Positions 44,070-56,190 of a DNA stretch of 64,000 nt are shown in pieces (position 1 is the stretch's first letter; each line of letters starts with the position of its first letter). The notes below the pieces were generated by a model, which worked only from the letters and a program-made list of their open reading frames with translations, had not been told where the DNA came from and ran no database searches. Source of the stretch: Berberis thunbergii (lineage: Eukaryota; Streptophyta; Magnoliopsida; Ranunculales; Berberidaceae); assembly GCA_003290165.1 (NCBI GenBank), contig QNQO01000537.1:372001-436000 (forward strand), written 5' to 3'. Position numbers and translations under genes: made by a program.

Positions 44070-46260
44070 ACACCAGCGGGAGAAGTATGCTCAACTCTTC
44101 CCAACAACATGGTGAGCTCAGCTGTAATCTTGTTTTCCAGTTCTGAACAAGAACTCCTTCAAATGCTGTAGTTAATTAAAAAAATGATGTTATATGACTT
44201 GCATAATATATATACGTTCAAGAAGAGAAGTTGTACTACACCTAAAAGATATGTGTATTTTTGGTATATGGTTCCAATGGACGTTCATTAAATAAACACA
44301 ATTTGTTCTTGGCTTCAATAGAAAATGGCTTCAAATAAAAAATGAAAAAACTCTGAAATCCATTCATCTATAGTTATGAAGGATGGAAATACTTCCTGTC
44401 ACTTGAACAAAGATCTTGTTCTACTCGTTGATGCAGTGTGTTTTGATGAATACGAGTACAAATTTTCATCAATCTTTGGCGACTCTTCCCCAAGAACAAA
44501 GGACAGAATAAGCATATCTTAATTTATGGTCTCTAAAATAATTTTTATTCAACTTCAATTCTTAAATTCAAAATTACAAATTAATTGGGGCTATTTTTAT
44601 AGTTAGGAATTATGGAAATACTTGCTCTAAACACTTGAACACTGATCTTGTTCTAGTTACTTGTATTGGCAGATAGGCTCTTTTTATATCGTCATTTTTT
44701 CTATTTTTTCTTCATTGGAAGATAAGCTCAATGACTTCTAAGTAATAATACAGAAGCATCTCAGGAAAAGCTCTTAAACCTCAAAATCTCATTATAGTTT
44801 AGATCAAGCGAGTATCAGTGCTCCTAAAATAATTGGATTATGAAGTAAGTTTATTATTATGTATGTTGGACCCTATCTTCCTTATTCCTTGAAAAAACTA
44901 CCTCAGCGGGGTTTTCTTAGTTTACCTGTTTCTAGGAATTTATAACTTGTCCAAATCTCATATCTTGTTTACGCTAGTGTTGGTTTAACAAGACTTAGCA
45001 GGATACACTTCCAATTCTTTATAAGTGAATCTCCACAACCATTAAAGTCAAACCTATACATCTCATTCGAGTGTGAAATCAACTCTGCTCAAGTAAGTTC
45101 TATGTTGTGCTAACATATAGCATTAAATGTAGAAGTAATCAAGGGAAAAAAATGTCATCAGAATTAAGATACAGAGTACCACTCTGCATATATAATTCTA
45201 CCACTGTTGATATGATTTCATTTTGCTATCTTCGAACACAACTAGCATTGTCATAACTGAGAAACATCGACAATAAAATGCCCTTATCAAATTCAAACTA
45301 TGCCGAATAAACATTAAAAGAATTATTTAATCCTCCAATTTATTGTGAATCCAAATTTTCAAAATAAGAATAAACACTAATGGATGTTATATCTATGTCG
45401 TTTGTGTTCTTTCTGACATAACACATAAATGACAACTTGAAAACACTTTCTAAATAGCAAAAGTGAAGAGAAAAAACAACCTTGCACACTCAAATTGCTG
45501 TAGATGAAATAATAAGAAACTAAAATTTAAACAAACCAATTAGGGATATTTCTTTTGTTGGTTTTCTATTGAGCAATCTACATACTCTATGATCTTTTAG
45601 AAATAAAACTTCTAAAAAAGTTGTAAATCTGTTGCAATTAGAGCATGCTTGATGCATCAGTACTGATAAAACCAAACATGCATGCAATCAGGTGATGCGT
45701 GCAGATGAAATTACAAGAAACTCAACAAGGAGTAAATAAGTAAAACACTATGCAACTTAGATCACAAACAGTTATTGGTTCATCTATCCGCGGTTGAACA
45801 AACTATTTACCCATTTAAAAACTAAAAATCCAATGTAGTTAGAAACAAATGTTCATCTATCTATACATCCATATAAGCGCAGGGAGTTATATAGAAAGAA
45901 CCAATATGAAAATAACTCATGGTTGTGCCTCGATAAGGTAGGGATACATGCAAACATGCATTCACTACATATTAATTTAGTTAGAGAGGCTTACTTGATC
46001 CAACACTATCGAAATCAATCATGTCTGAATAAACAGATGGAGTCTTTCAACTCCTCTAACTGTGGAGCCTCCAAGGATGATCCTGCATTTGTACCCTGTG
46101 GTAAGTAACCACTTAATGAGTTGAGTGGTGATAAAAAAAAACCCAATTATATTTGCTTCCTGGCTACCACCAATTTCTTACACCTGCTAGAATTAACACA
46201 AATCAAGCTGTAACAATGCATTGCGCAAAAACTAAATTCGTCAAAATGACAAACTAAAAT
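44070..46260. other. Interior of CACTA-like element 1, no exon recognised
   Basis: AT-rich sequence. A minus-strand piece near 46010-46100 might be a further decayed exon, but nothing is strong enough to name. Confidence 0.4.
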
Positions 46261-46270
46261 CATGACTTAC

Positions 46271-46962
46271 TTTTCACATTTATACTTGTTTGCTCCATCC
46301 AAAACCTCGGCATCAAAGAATCGATCCATGGCATCTTTAAGAGAAGTAGAGTGAAAGAGGTCAAGACTGATATCCATAATCTCATCAGTCTTATTGGAGT
46401 CAGCACCACAGGAAAGGCATTTCACCTGACTTCTCAATGCCCCTCCGAAAATCTCCTTAACAATAGTGCTGTCACCTCCTGCTCCCGTTGCTGTTGCTGT
46501 TGCTGTTCCATTGGCGGTGGTGTAATGGAGCTTCTTGAGGCGGAGACAGGTGTTATGACAGGCATCAATAACGTAGCGCAAGAACTCGTGAGCGTCCTCC
46601 TGTCTACCGTAGCGGAAATGATCAGCAAATATGGTGAGGCAGCTGTGGATCTTGGAGGGGGCGTCGAGAGTGGCGTCTAGGGTGAGAGAGCGAACAATTC
46701 GCCTTTCGAGAATGCAGAAAGGGCAATTGTTGTTCTTAGGGTTAGGGTTGTGGTCACAAAGAGAGGTGTGTTGATTGTTGAGACAGAAATTGGCGAGTGG
46801 TGGTGTGTAAGTGAGGCATTGAAGAACGCTGTTGAGGTAGCAAGTGTTGCCGAGGTTCTTTAACCCTAGGGGAGGAGAGGGAGCGGAAGCGGCGCCAATT
46901 GTTTTGAGCCTGTCGTGGAGGAGATGAAGACTATTTGGTTGCCAAGTCATTTGCAAGGCCAT
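46271..46962 (-). pseudogene. Captured first exon of a ubiquitin-specific protease
   Basis: From the ATG at 46962 the frame is open for 230 codons and then meets an intact donor (GTAAGT). It holds the catalytic Cys box of the USP/UBP family (GLKNLGNTCYLNSVLQCL, Cys41), followed by the QEDAHEFLRYVIDAC box and a zinc-ribbon-like CLSCGADSNKTDEI. It resembles plant UBP16/UBP23-type enzymes, which remove ubiquitin. The His and Asp/Asn boxes, encoded in later exons, are absent. The exon includes the start codon and only about 40 bases of upstream sequence before the transposon's repeats. No stops or frameshifts are seen, so capture may be recent. Confidence 0.85.
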
Positions 46963-47014
46963 TATTAGGACGCACCATCATTTGGAACAAGGAATCGATC
47001 GCATATCTCTCATT

Positions 47015-47245
47015 TCCGAAGCGCTAGCAAGCACTTTAAAAGCGCTATGGTAGCTTTGGTAACGTTTTTTCTCATAGCGTTTTTTAAAGCGCTATCTAAG
47101 ACATAACTAAGATAGCGCTTAACTGAAAAAAAAATTAAAAGCACTATTGTAGTGTTTTTTTTTTTGATTTTTTTTAAAGACAAATAAGCGCTATTCTAGT
47201 GCCCACTTGGATAGCTCTTTAAAAAAGCGCTATCTAAGTGGCGTT
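47015..47245. repeat. Right subterminal repeats of CACTA-like element 1
   Basis: At least seven AGCGCT cores in both orientations, for example AAAAGCGCTATCTAAG, mirroring those at the left end. Confidence 0.75.
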
Positions 47246-47268
47246 ACCTAAGTTAATATTTGTAATAG

Positions 47269-47403
47269 GAGCCGTCTATTCCCTTGGGATGCACGTTTGA
47301 ATTTTCAACGCACGCATCTCGGGGGGAATGGACGACTCCCCTCCCCCTGTAGGGTCCCTCGCTGTTTTCCTTGTTGCGTCCCTCGACAATTAGACGGGTT
47401 CAA
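47269..47403. mobile_element. Right half of the MITE split by CACTA-like element 1
   Basis: It matches 14725-14848 of the intact MITE, ending CTCGACAATTAGACGGGTTC before the conserved AAATTCGTGAG. Confidence 0.75.
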
Positions 47404-48673
47404 ATTCGTGAGTTTCCTCTGCATTTGGGGTTCTAGTATCTATCATCAATAAAAGATAAAGATTGTGTTTTGGTTCTCTCTTGATATTTCATGCAATAGG
47501 GATTTACGTAAAATGTCATATTTTAGTGAGCATGATTAGTTCAATAGAGCTACGTATCATTTAGATGCAATATCATTGCTATCGCTATCAGGACCACAAT
47601 GTGCAAGATCGACAGAGCCAAGGTGGTGGGAGCATTGGAATATTTGATCCCATGTGTTTATCATTTTTTTTGTAACGACATAGCTGATAAAATATCTACA
47701 GCGAAAATGTACCGTGGCAGTCTGAGCAAAATTTTATAACCATATATGTGTGTGACCATATTGCTTGAAAATTTATCGAGCTATTTGCTAGTCTTGTTAT
47801 CATTTGTACTCTGAATTTTTTGTGTTAAAAAACCAAATTGTTTCTAGCCTGTCAAATATGATCTAGGACTGCAACCGCTCTAACCATGTTTTGTTCTCTT
47901 TTCATGTCAGTTGTTGTGCATGTACAATAAGAACTCCAGAAATCCTTCTTATGAGAGAAATCCACTTTATCCCATCTAATCGATATGTTAGACATATTTC
48001 ATACTTGGACAATAAGAAGATACTGAAAAAGAACATGCCTTGACGTCTCGTTTTTCTATTGCAAAAAGTGGGCACTGCTACATGATGTTGCGTAAGGACC
48101 TCTCTCACAAAAAGTAGTCCTTTGTAAAATTTCCACAGAAAAAATTGAACTTAATATGGAATCTTGAGTTTCCAAATACCTTGTAGCAATCTCCTATCGT
48201 CACTCTTGAATGAAGAGACATTAGTCAAAACCACCGCCCCATTCCTGAAAGATCTATAGGCTGATTTCACAGTGAAAATTTATTTGGTCTCATGCTTCAA
48301 AATGAGTACATCATGCTTCTCCGAATGTATAATGGGAGTGTCGAGGATGGCCATAGCTACCCATTGGGGGAAAAATATTTTTGTAGTAGGTTGATCCCAT
48401 TCTTTTTGTCCTCACTACTCTTCTAAAATAATAAGGTCTTTTACGGATTCAAACAAAGATAAGGTAGTTGGAGACACATAATCTCTTAGAGGAACAATAT
48501 CAGATAACCACGATCCTCCCATATATTGAAAGACTCCTCATTGGCAACCGTCCACAAGAAACCCTTTTTTAGAGTACTTAAAGTTTTTTTCAAACTCCTC
48601 CAAATGAAGGATGAGCCCGATTTGGTGAAACATGCTTAGAAAATGCTACAATCTTTGAAGTACATAGACCTAA
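47404..48673. repeat. Block Y, unit B copy
   Basis: Close match to 14854-16120. It includes the same LINE zf-RVT fragment on the minus strand (about 48150-48570). It ends in TAA (48671-48673), the left target duplication of CACTA element 2. Confidence 0.85.
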
Positions 48674-48989
48674 CACTACACCAAAAGGCTTGTTTAGCTA
48701 CGGGGAGGTGGCCACGGCTCTAAGCCGTTGGTTTATTTGCCACGGCTAAAACCCGTGGCTATAATAGCAAACGGTTTAAAACCGTGGCTAAAAAAATAAA
48801 CCGTGGCCAAAAAACACTATACCAAAAGGGTTGCCACGGTTTTAAACCGTGGCTATAACTGCCAACGATTTTTAACCGTGGGTAAAACTGCCAACGGTTT
48901 AAAACCGTAGCAAAATTTTTTTTCACTTTCGCACTTTTACCAAAATAGTTTCGCGCTTTTGGCAAAAAAAATTGGGGAAAACACAGATT

Positions 48990-50015
48990 CTCACTCTCCC
49001 TCTCGATCGAAAAGAAAGAAGGAAAGAAAAGAAGGAAGGAAGGAAAGAAACGAAGGAAGCTCTGGTCTCACTCTCCCTTTCCTCACTGCTCTCCCTCACT
49101 GCTCTCGTTCTGTTCACCGCCTGGTTTACTTCTCGGCGTTGTGGTCTCCCTCTCGGCTCCACTCTGCTCTCCCTCTCTGCTCCGCCCTGCTCTCCCTCTC
49201 CAAACTGCTCTCCCGCTTCAGCTTCTGTTTCAACTTTGCTTTCATGGTCATTCACTCAACTTACTCTCTCTTGCTTTGCTTTCACCGCAAATTCTAATTT
49301 TTTTTTTATTTGTATCAGTTTTTGAAGTTCTGGAATGGTAGATTTAAGGCTTTGGTAGATCAAAGAGTTGGTTGTTTGAGTTTTACTTTATTGGAATGGA
49401 CTAATTGCTTCCAATGTCATCGAGAAGATGTGTGATTTCTTTCACCATCTGATGTGTTTCGTGAGCCCTATGGTTTAGTCTTTAGCCATATAAACTATGA
49501 GGTATTTGTTTTGTATTTTTCGTTGTTGGATAGTTAAAACATGTGGTTCAAGCTAATAACAGAGTAAAGTTTTTGACTTGTGAAATTAGCTTTTCCTCTG
49601 CTAAGAGATTTCAGCATTTCATATTGCAAATCTTTTGGTTATGACATATTATATGAGGATATCTATGATTTTGAATTGCAATTTTTACCTATTAAGAGAT
49701 GGAAAATTGAATACTGAGGCTGTAGATTGGCTACTGAAGATTCCTAATTGCTCAACAAACGAGTAATTGAATTTGGTGTTGCTGATTTTCGCAATCTTTA
49801 GTTTTGGTGTATTGTTCAGTAAGTTTTCTGAAGTCTTTCTTGTGTTTATTAGGTTCAAAACTTGTTATTTGTTCTAGGTTGAGTTTTATTTTAGTGATAG
49901 CAATCTCCCCAGAGATGGGTTTCTCAGGAAATCGATCAAAGAGAGTGAAGATGGAAGTATCCTTGATTTTGAGTTTGAGTTCAATCTATTGTGTTTTAGT
50001 TAAAGTTGAGATTTT
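48990..50015. other. 5' interior of CACTA element 2, no exon named
   Basis: It starts with purine-rich (GAAGGAAAG) and then C/T-rich sequence (48990-49260) that looks like a gene's 5' leader. Intron-like T-rich sequence follows. A possible exon near 49905-49960 is unrecognised. Confidence 0.4.
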
Positions 50016-50020
50016 TATGA

Positions 50021-50170
50021 TTGGTTGAGAAATTTGTATTTGTTGTTTTCTATAATGGAGAAAGAGCAAAGAAAAAAATTTCAAAGATATGTGAAGCTTT
50101 TGGTGCAAACCATTATCCATATACAGATGAGATTGGCAAACATGCACAGATGATCACAAAGATGTTATTT
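50021..50170 (+). pseudogene. Captured exon resembling V-ATPase subunit a
   Basis: The frame reads [20 protein letters not shown] and then [20 protein letters not shown], followed by AQMITK. This matches the pattern of the N-terminal cytosolic half of vacuolar proton ATPase subunit a. The intact protein is over 800 residues with a multi-helix membrane domain; only about 50 residues are here. Confidence 0.7.
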
Positions 50171-50284
50171 CAATTTTCAATAACTACATATGTATGGGTT
50201 TGTTTTTTATGACATGTACTTTCTTTCTTAAAGCCATTATAGTGTTTTCACTATGGAAATTCATTGTTTGTGTGTTACTTGCAG

Positions 50285-50460
50285 TGCTTGCCTGTGACCA
50301 TTGATGTGGGGACGAACAATGAGGAGTTGTTGAATGGTGAGTTCTACATTGGGCTAAGGCAGAAGAGGGAAACTGGTCGGACCGGTAACTTTACAACATT
50401 TCCTGTCAAAATATCGCAAAACTCATCTTGTCTTCAATGATGATATATAGGTATAGCGTT
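50285..50460 (+). pseudogene. Captured exon(s) of NADP-malic enzyme
   Basis: After an acceptor (TTGCAG at 50279-50284) the frame reads [20 protein letters not shown] and then [12 protein letters not shown], a hallmark of plant NADP-dependent malic enzyme. A second piece in another frame (about 50410-50450) gives [13 protein letters not shown], from the next part of that protein; the intervening residues are missing. The enzyme decarboxylates malate to pyruvate. This fragment lacks the NADP-binding domain. Confidence 0.8.
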
Positions 50461-50994
50461 TTTCACACTTGGTGCTATAAAAAACCAAGTTTTCATAACA
50501 ACTGCCCTCTTGAATGCTTTATCAAAAATATATATTTAGTAATATACACATTTCTGCATTCTAATGCGAATTATGTATGAATTTTGATTAGATTCGTTTT
50601 AGATTGGAATGTTTATTAGCTGAATAGTCTATACATTGATAGTTTGTGAATTGTTGTTGCACTTAGACATGTTAATAGGTTAGAGTTCAAACTGGAAAAA
50701 AAAAAAAAGACAGGACATGAATGGTATACGAAAACTTTGATCTCAAGTCTAAATTAATTCAGTAATTTGTAATCAACTCAATCACTTCAATTATGCTTTT
50801 AATTAGGAAAACAAAGCCGGTAGATTAAGGGGACAATTCAGAAAGGTAGGTAAAAAGCTGGAAGAATATGAACTCGTCAGTTTATTAATTCTGAACTTTC
50901 GACATTAATGTACATCCCATTTCTTTTGTTACTTCAAGTTTTATGCAAGATATTTTCTTGGGCGATATGTTTGTTTCTGCCAGAATGAGTAATG

Positions 50995-51125
50995 AGAGAA
51001 ACCATTGTAGATGAGAGGATGCAGGGCACCCTGAATAATCATTCTTCACAGCAAGCTCCTATAGAGATTCTGTCTGAAACAGCAGAAGGTGGATCCATTG
51101 GAGATATACGTCTTGTGGGAGGGTA
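50995..51125 (+). pseudogene. Unrecognised exon-like segment
   Basis: The frame ETIVDERMQGTLNNHSSQQA, then PIEILSETAEGGSIGDIRLV, looks protein-coding by composition but matches no family I know. It lies between the malic enzyme and FIZZY-RELATED pieces. Confidence 0.3.
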
Positions 51126-51191
51126 AGAAGGATTTTGCTGCGGAAATATGATATGATATGTTATTTGCTTTAACATGACTTTTTTTTGTAG

Positions 51192-51474
51192 GTCTGCAAT
51201 CTTGCATGGAGTAAAAATGTGAATGAACTAGTCAGCGTGCAGTCACAGTTACTCTCAGAATCAAATTATGGTCTAGAAGTATCCTTCAATGAACAAGGTA
51301 CTATGACTATGAACCTATTATGTGTTCAATCAAAATATGAAAAACTTGAAATAGATTGTGAACTAGTCTACAGTTTTCTTATAACCTTGATGAAAATTCG
51401 TTTGCAACAGTTGGCAACTCTAACTGGTCACAGTTTGCGAGTACTTTATCTTGTTATGTCACCCGCTAGACAGG
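51192..51474 (+). pseudogene. Captured exons of FIZZY-RELATED/CCS52 (WD40)
   Basis: After an acceptor at 51190-51191 the frame reads VCNLAWSKNVNELVS; a frame change and a stop follow within YSQNQI-like sequence. The next exon (51411-51474), between an acceptor and a GTAAAC donor, reads LATLTGHSLRVLYLVMSPAR. Both correspond to adjacent WD40 blades of the Cdh1-type activators of the anaphase-promoting complex, in the right order. The first exon is damaged, so no complete propeller could be made. Confidence 0.72.
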
Positions 51475-51479
51475 TAAAC

Positions 51480-52165
51480 CATTCAATGCTATTTTCAATC
51501 ACACCATTCATGTTGAAAACATCCATGCTTGTGTAAACAAATGTATGCTTGTTATATTAGCAGTAGGTATTATGCTACTTTATCCTCTAAGTACACGAAA
51601 CATTATTTTCCTTCTCTCTTTTGTTGCATTTTTTACATTATTGTAATAAATTGTGGGAGGTCGATCAGATAATATCCATTGGGTCTTCTGCAGTTTTCTC
51701 CTTTAAACACGAGGATTTCAATATCTAAGCTTCCCTCACTCTTCTATTGGTCTATGTTGTTTTTGAAACATGTTGTAGGTCCCATGGTGAACTCTTTCTT
51801 TACTTTGTCTGTCTAAAAGAGTCCATTCCATTTTGGTTCCTTGACTTTTCAATGATTGTTTTACTATGACATTCCTCCATGTTGCATTAGCACTACTTCT
51901 TTACAGAATATGGCATTTGGGTTTGATTGTTTTCAGGTAGTAGTTGAATCCTTTGTAACATAGTTAAACTGCACCAGCTGTAGTCTATTTTACTTCTTTC
52001 TTCATACAGTGTGGCAGTGTCAATAAAAATGAATGTGCTCATTTGTTGTTGCTTCTCATGTTAAAGGTACAAGCAATTATGTTAATTGATATTTTTCAGA
52101 TATATATCCTTCCTCGGATGTAGTTTTTGAAAACACTTACATTTATGGAAAAATCTGTTTTTCTT
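51480..52165. other. Intron-like interior of CACTA element 2
   Basis: T-rich sequence without recognised exons. Confidence 0.45.
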
Positions 52166-52171
52166 ATACAG

Positions 52172-52392
52172 GAAGATAAGGTGTGCGAAGCCATTGAATC
52201 CGCAGATGGTGGGGGCAAGTTCAAGGAGGATGTCTGGTCTAGACCTGGTGGTATTAGTAGAGTTTTGCAGGACGGTGCCGTTTGGAAAAAAGCCGGTGTT
52301 AATGTCTCTGTTGTATATGGCAAAAAGCCCCCTGAAGCTTACAGGGCTGCCAACCCTGCTGCTCGTAGCGGTGATACCACTCTAAAACCAGG
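52172..52392 (+). pseudogene. Captured exon of coproporphyrinogen III oxidase
   Basis: After an acceptor (CTTATACAG) the frame reads [20 protein letters not shown], then [20 protein letters not shown], then [20 protein letters not shown]. This is the conserved N-terminal part of plant oxygen-dependent coproporphyrinogen III oxidase, which acts in plastid heme and chlorophyll synthesis. The frame continues past a possible donor at 52390 but loses similarity. The remaining two-thirds of the enzyme is absent. Confidence 0.85.
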
Positions 52393-52479
52393 GTATGAGC
52401 ATTTTTGGATTGATATCAGCATTAGTGCAGGTGAATATTGTGTGTGCTTTTATCACAGTTGCTGTTACTAACACTATAA

Positions 52480-53010
52480 GAATTTGATTAAAGATTAAAG
52501 GAAAAATATTCATGACCATGACCATAGACTATACATGAATTTATAATGTAGAACTTACGGTAAACCTATCATACCCAAAAACACAAGCTATAGCTTCTTG
52601 TATATGATGTGATAGCGGCATGTCCACCATTACGTAAAATCAATAGAGTGGCAGCAGTTCAACCTCTTGCATGGTCCACAAAGGTTGCCAGTCAAGAGTT
52701 CCAAATGTTACAATGAATACATATTTCAGGACCATATGACTTTAACAAGTTCAAGTGAATGGCCAAACTGGATAACTAGTATGAAACCTGTGTTGTTCAT
52801 CCATTCAGGATTGGATTTAGTATTTCCTCTCAACTTGTTGTTGTTTAAACTGTTTCACTGAGTTTGTTCTGAGCTTAACCATTGCAGCAGCTCAATGAGT
52901 TTTCTCTAGGATCTTCAACATGTGGTGCTTGCATATTCCTGTTATGGACAGAACACCATTCAAAGGTGTTTTTTCACGTTCTCTTTGTTGCTTAATTTCT
53001 TTTACCGCTC
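52480..53010. other. Intron-like interior of CACTA element 2
   Basis: No exon recognised. Confidence 0.45.
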
Positions 53011-53011
53011 A

Positions 53012-54180
53012 AGCTGGTCATATGCTGCAATGGTCGAAAGCTGCCTGTTAAGCTGCGCCCTGACATTGGATATTTTGTAAAACCACTTCCAATGGATATT
53101 AAAACCTTTATAAATGAGGAATCACAGCTTCCAGGAATGTTTGAATATACTAGAAGGTAAGCTTTAACCATATTTCCTTCCCCACCCCCACCCACCCACC
53201 ACACACACACAAGATGCATGACATCAGTTTTACTCTGAAATGATTGCCATTAACTACTCCATTATCAAATCCAAGAAATGAGTTTCCCAATGACATTCAT
53301 GTTTAGTGGTATTTAGGAACCTGTGATCTAATTCCAACTTGCCTATCTAGTTCATTTGCTGTTCATACTTAGCTTTTGGTAGGTAAGGGTTCCTAGCAAT
53401 AGTCAATGCATGTATTTGTAGACTGAATATGAATTAGCTGAGAATCTGATTCAATCCCCTCACATTTGGTTTGGTCTGGGCATCGATATGCGAGTCCACT
53501 GACATAAGATATTTGGAATCATAGAAGTTCCACTCATATTTTGACACAAAAACTTACTTGACCTGTAGATGAGGCAATGGCTTCTGGTGGTCATCACCTA
53601 GTGTCGATCAGGTTAAATGAAGTGCAAGGTGGTCATCATCATTAGATTGGTACTTAAGTGCATTGACAATGCCATTTGACCTAGCTCAAAATAATAATTT
53701 TCAAAATGTTATGTTTTACGATATGTTGTACACACAGTATTTGTGGGTTTTCATGTTCTTGTAATGTAATTTATGACTTATCAGTATATTGCTTTATTGT
53801 GTTGCAGTTGCACCTTTACGGACCTTGTTGTAGAAATAAACAGTGAAAAGAATGATTCGTCAATGAGAGACAATCTTCTCATACTTTGCCAGAGTCTAGC
53901 CTCAAAGATGCTCAGCAATGCAAACCTTTACCTCGCATCTGTAGATATGCCAGTTGCTGGCAACTTTGATGACGCATCTGGTTTGTGCTTAAGATTCAGC
54001 GGTGACATTTTGAGCAACTTGATTCCTTGTTTAGTAACCATCACTATTGAAGGTAAATACTCCACACCATTAAATATAGCCGTGAATGTCAACTGTGAAG
54101 AAACCATATTTGGATTAAATCTGTTGAACAGAGTAGTGGCATTTCAACCCATTCCTATGCATTTCTTTAGATATATATAT
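53012..54180 (+). pseudogene. Captured exons resembling AP-3 complex beta adaptin
   Basis: The first exon ends at 53157 with a GTAAGC donor and reads GRKLPVKLRPDIGYFVKPLP, then NEESQLPGMFEYTRR. The second starts at 53808 after TTGCAG, keeps the reading phase across the junction, and reads CTFTDLVVEINSEKN, LASKMLSNANLYLASVDMPV, SNLIPCLVTITIEG and NCEETIFGLNLLNRVV. I place this in the C-terminal ear region of plant AP-3 beta, which sorts cargo to the vacuole. The assignment rests on memory of the family, so it is less certain than the neighbouring pieces. The exons are undamaged. Confidence 0.55.
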
Positions 54181-54189
54181 ATTTTTAAT

Positions 54190-55500
54190 GTGTTTCAGAT
54201 AGTACAGTGATAGGAACAAACATTTGGTTTCTTGATCGTTACCTTGTGCATACTGTTTTCTGGAGTAAATTCATATGTGCCCAAATGATTATAATTCTGT
54301 ATTTGTTGTTTCTGAATTATGCATTGCATCTCCTAGATCATCTCAAGTCTCAACACTCATTTCCCTTTCCAGATTGAGTCCTCCTACACACATGCTCATT
54401 ACTTATTTTGCTTCTTTTAAAAGAGATCATGGTGGGAAGGTGTACTTATGTTGATAAGTTTGTTGTTGATGAGTGTATACCCTTTGAATACAGAAAATAT
54501 GGACAGTTTCATAGTTATTTTAGTTGAACAGAGGAAGGATTTGGCGTATTGTAGACGAAAATGGGAAATTTATGATTGGAAAAATTCTTATGTTCAATTT
54601 TTTTTTATTTCGTTGCATTCTTATTGGCCATGGCATTCTCCATTTAGTTCTAGTGTAATGCAAAAGGATTGACTGCGCAAATCTTTAGTATTAGGTGGTG
54701 AGGGTAGTTTATACAATGCAAGGAATGATAGGGACGATGAAGTGTTTTGGTGGTTCAGCTAATCTGTGCAAGTAGGGGAGGGAATCAACAGTATTATATG
54801 GGGTCCTAAGTTGCATATCAAATTCCGCAGGAGAATCTTATGTGTAATTTGACTTGTTAAGGAATTCGACATACGATTGGCTTGGCTTATGTACTAGTTT
54901 ATTTTCTGTCCTATGAAACTACTGTACTCAGATTTGCATTTACTTGATGTAGGAGATTTACAATAATTAGGATTTTCTATTTTAGAAATTAGGAGTTTAA
55001 TATTTTTAGGGAAGTTTGTTTTTTTAGGAATTTTAATTCTTCCGGGAGTTGCCATTTGACATAGAGTAGGAATTAGGCAATTTCTGTTTAGAACTCTTAA
55101 TTGGCACTGGGTCACCATTGCGAGTATTTGAGATAATCTTCGCTTGGAAGATTTAATGTGTTCTCATGGAATAGTTTCATTTTCGAGAATAGTTTCAGTG
55201 AACTTCTCTCTCACCAAAGAGGATGTTTTTGCAGTAAAATCCCTGTCTTATCTGATAAAAGAAGAACATGGGCGGGTACGACACTAATTTGCCTTTCTGG
55301 GCTATTAGGTTGGTCATGGATGATCAAAAGCTAAGGATACTGTTATTCATAGCAGCAAAACAGTTTTATAAGACCTATATTGGTCTGTTTTACTTCCTTT
55401 TCGTTATTAATTTTTCTTATATTTGTGTTTTGTATAAATTAGGAAGCAAGTGAAGACACGGGTTCTACCAATATAAGAGTTTCAGCTGTTCAAGGATTCC
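54190..55500. other. 3' interior of CACTA element 2
   Basis: No named exon. About 54880-55140 looks like degraded retrotransposon or intron sequence (repeated TTAGGAATTTT). Confidence 0.4.
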
Positions 55501-55622
55501 CTCGCAGCAGCAGCAGCAGTGCGTACCTCGCATCATCAGCAGATCGTCCCTTGCAGCAGCAACATTGTGTCTCTCGCAGCAGCAGCATTGTGTCTCTCGC
55601 AGCAGCAGCAGCATTGTTCCAC
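55501..55622. repeat. CAG-rich tandem repeat
   Basis: Three imperfect copies of CTCGCAGCAGCAGCATTGTG near the right end of CACTA element 2. Confidence 0.7.
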
Positions 55623-55847
55623 TTTCTTTGTATTTGAGATATTTAAGTTTGTGTGTGTCATTGTATTTGAGATATTATTTGATAAATTTTGTGACTCAAT
55701 GTAATATATTATCTTATTAATTACATTGTTTTGCCTCCATTCATGGAAATGTTTAAGTTTGGCACATCAAAATTTTTATTTTCTAGAAATAAAATTACAA
55801 GATGTAATAAAAAGTCATTTGACAGCAAAAAAAAAAAAAAAAAAATT

Positions 55848-56190
55848 TGCCACGGTTTTAAACCGTGGCTAATTATTGCAACGGCTAAAAACCGTGGCTA
55901 CCTTGCCACGGCTTATAACCGTTGCTAAAGCTATTGCAACGGCTTAAAATCGTGGCCAAACTTGCAACGGTTTTAAGCCGTGGCTACTCCTGCCCACGGC
56001 TTAGAACCGTGGCTAAGATTTTGGCAACAGTTTATAACCGTGGCTAAATCATCAACTGTCCTCGAGATAAAATCGTTGCTAATATTTTAGCCATTTTTAG
56101 CCGTTACTAGGGATTTAGCGACGCCTCTACAGCCCACGGTTCTAAGTTGTGCCAATGGGTTACCCCGACGGTTTAGAACCGTTGCGAATG
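55848..56190. repeat. Right subterminal repeats of CACTA element 2
   Basis: More than ten degenerate copies of GCCACGGTTTTAAACCGTGG and TTGCAACGGCTTAAAACCGT in both orientations, preceded by a run of about 19 A (55828-55846). The mirror array is at 48710-48910. Confidence 0.8.

Larger units (their letters stand above)
40186..47268. mobile_element. CACTA-like element 1, full length, with captured gene pieces
   Basis: 7083 bp between inverted ends CTACTACAAATAT (left) and CTATTACAAATAT (right, other strand). Both ends carry arrays of the palindrome AGCGCT (40205-40535 and 47015-47245). It sits inside a MITE whose intact form is at 14653-14848, so the landing site is known. The 3 bp target duplication is not clean. 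No transposase was found. The interior holds fragments of at least three cellular genes, all reading on the minus strand: an unrecognised protein, a probable serine carboxypeptidase exon and a ubiquitin protease exon. Confidence 0.72.

Noticed and set aside
46271..46962. Functional ubiquitin protease gene
   Set aside because: No later exons with the His box are found within the element, so it is a captured first exon only.
48710..48910. CRISPR-like array of regularly spaced palindromes
   Set aside because: The repeats are degenerate, in both orientations and mirrored at the far end, which fits transposon subterminal repeats in a plant genome.
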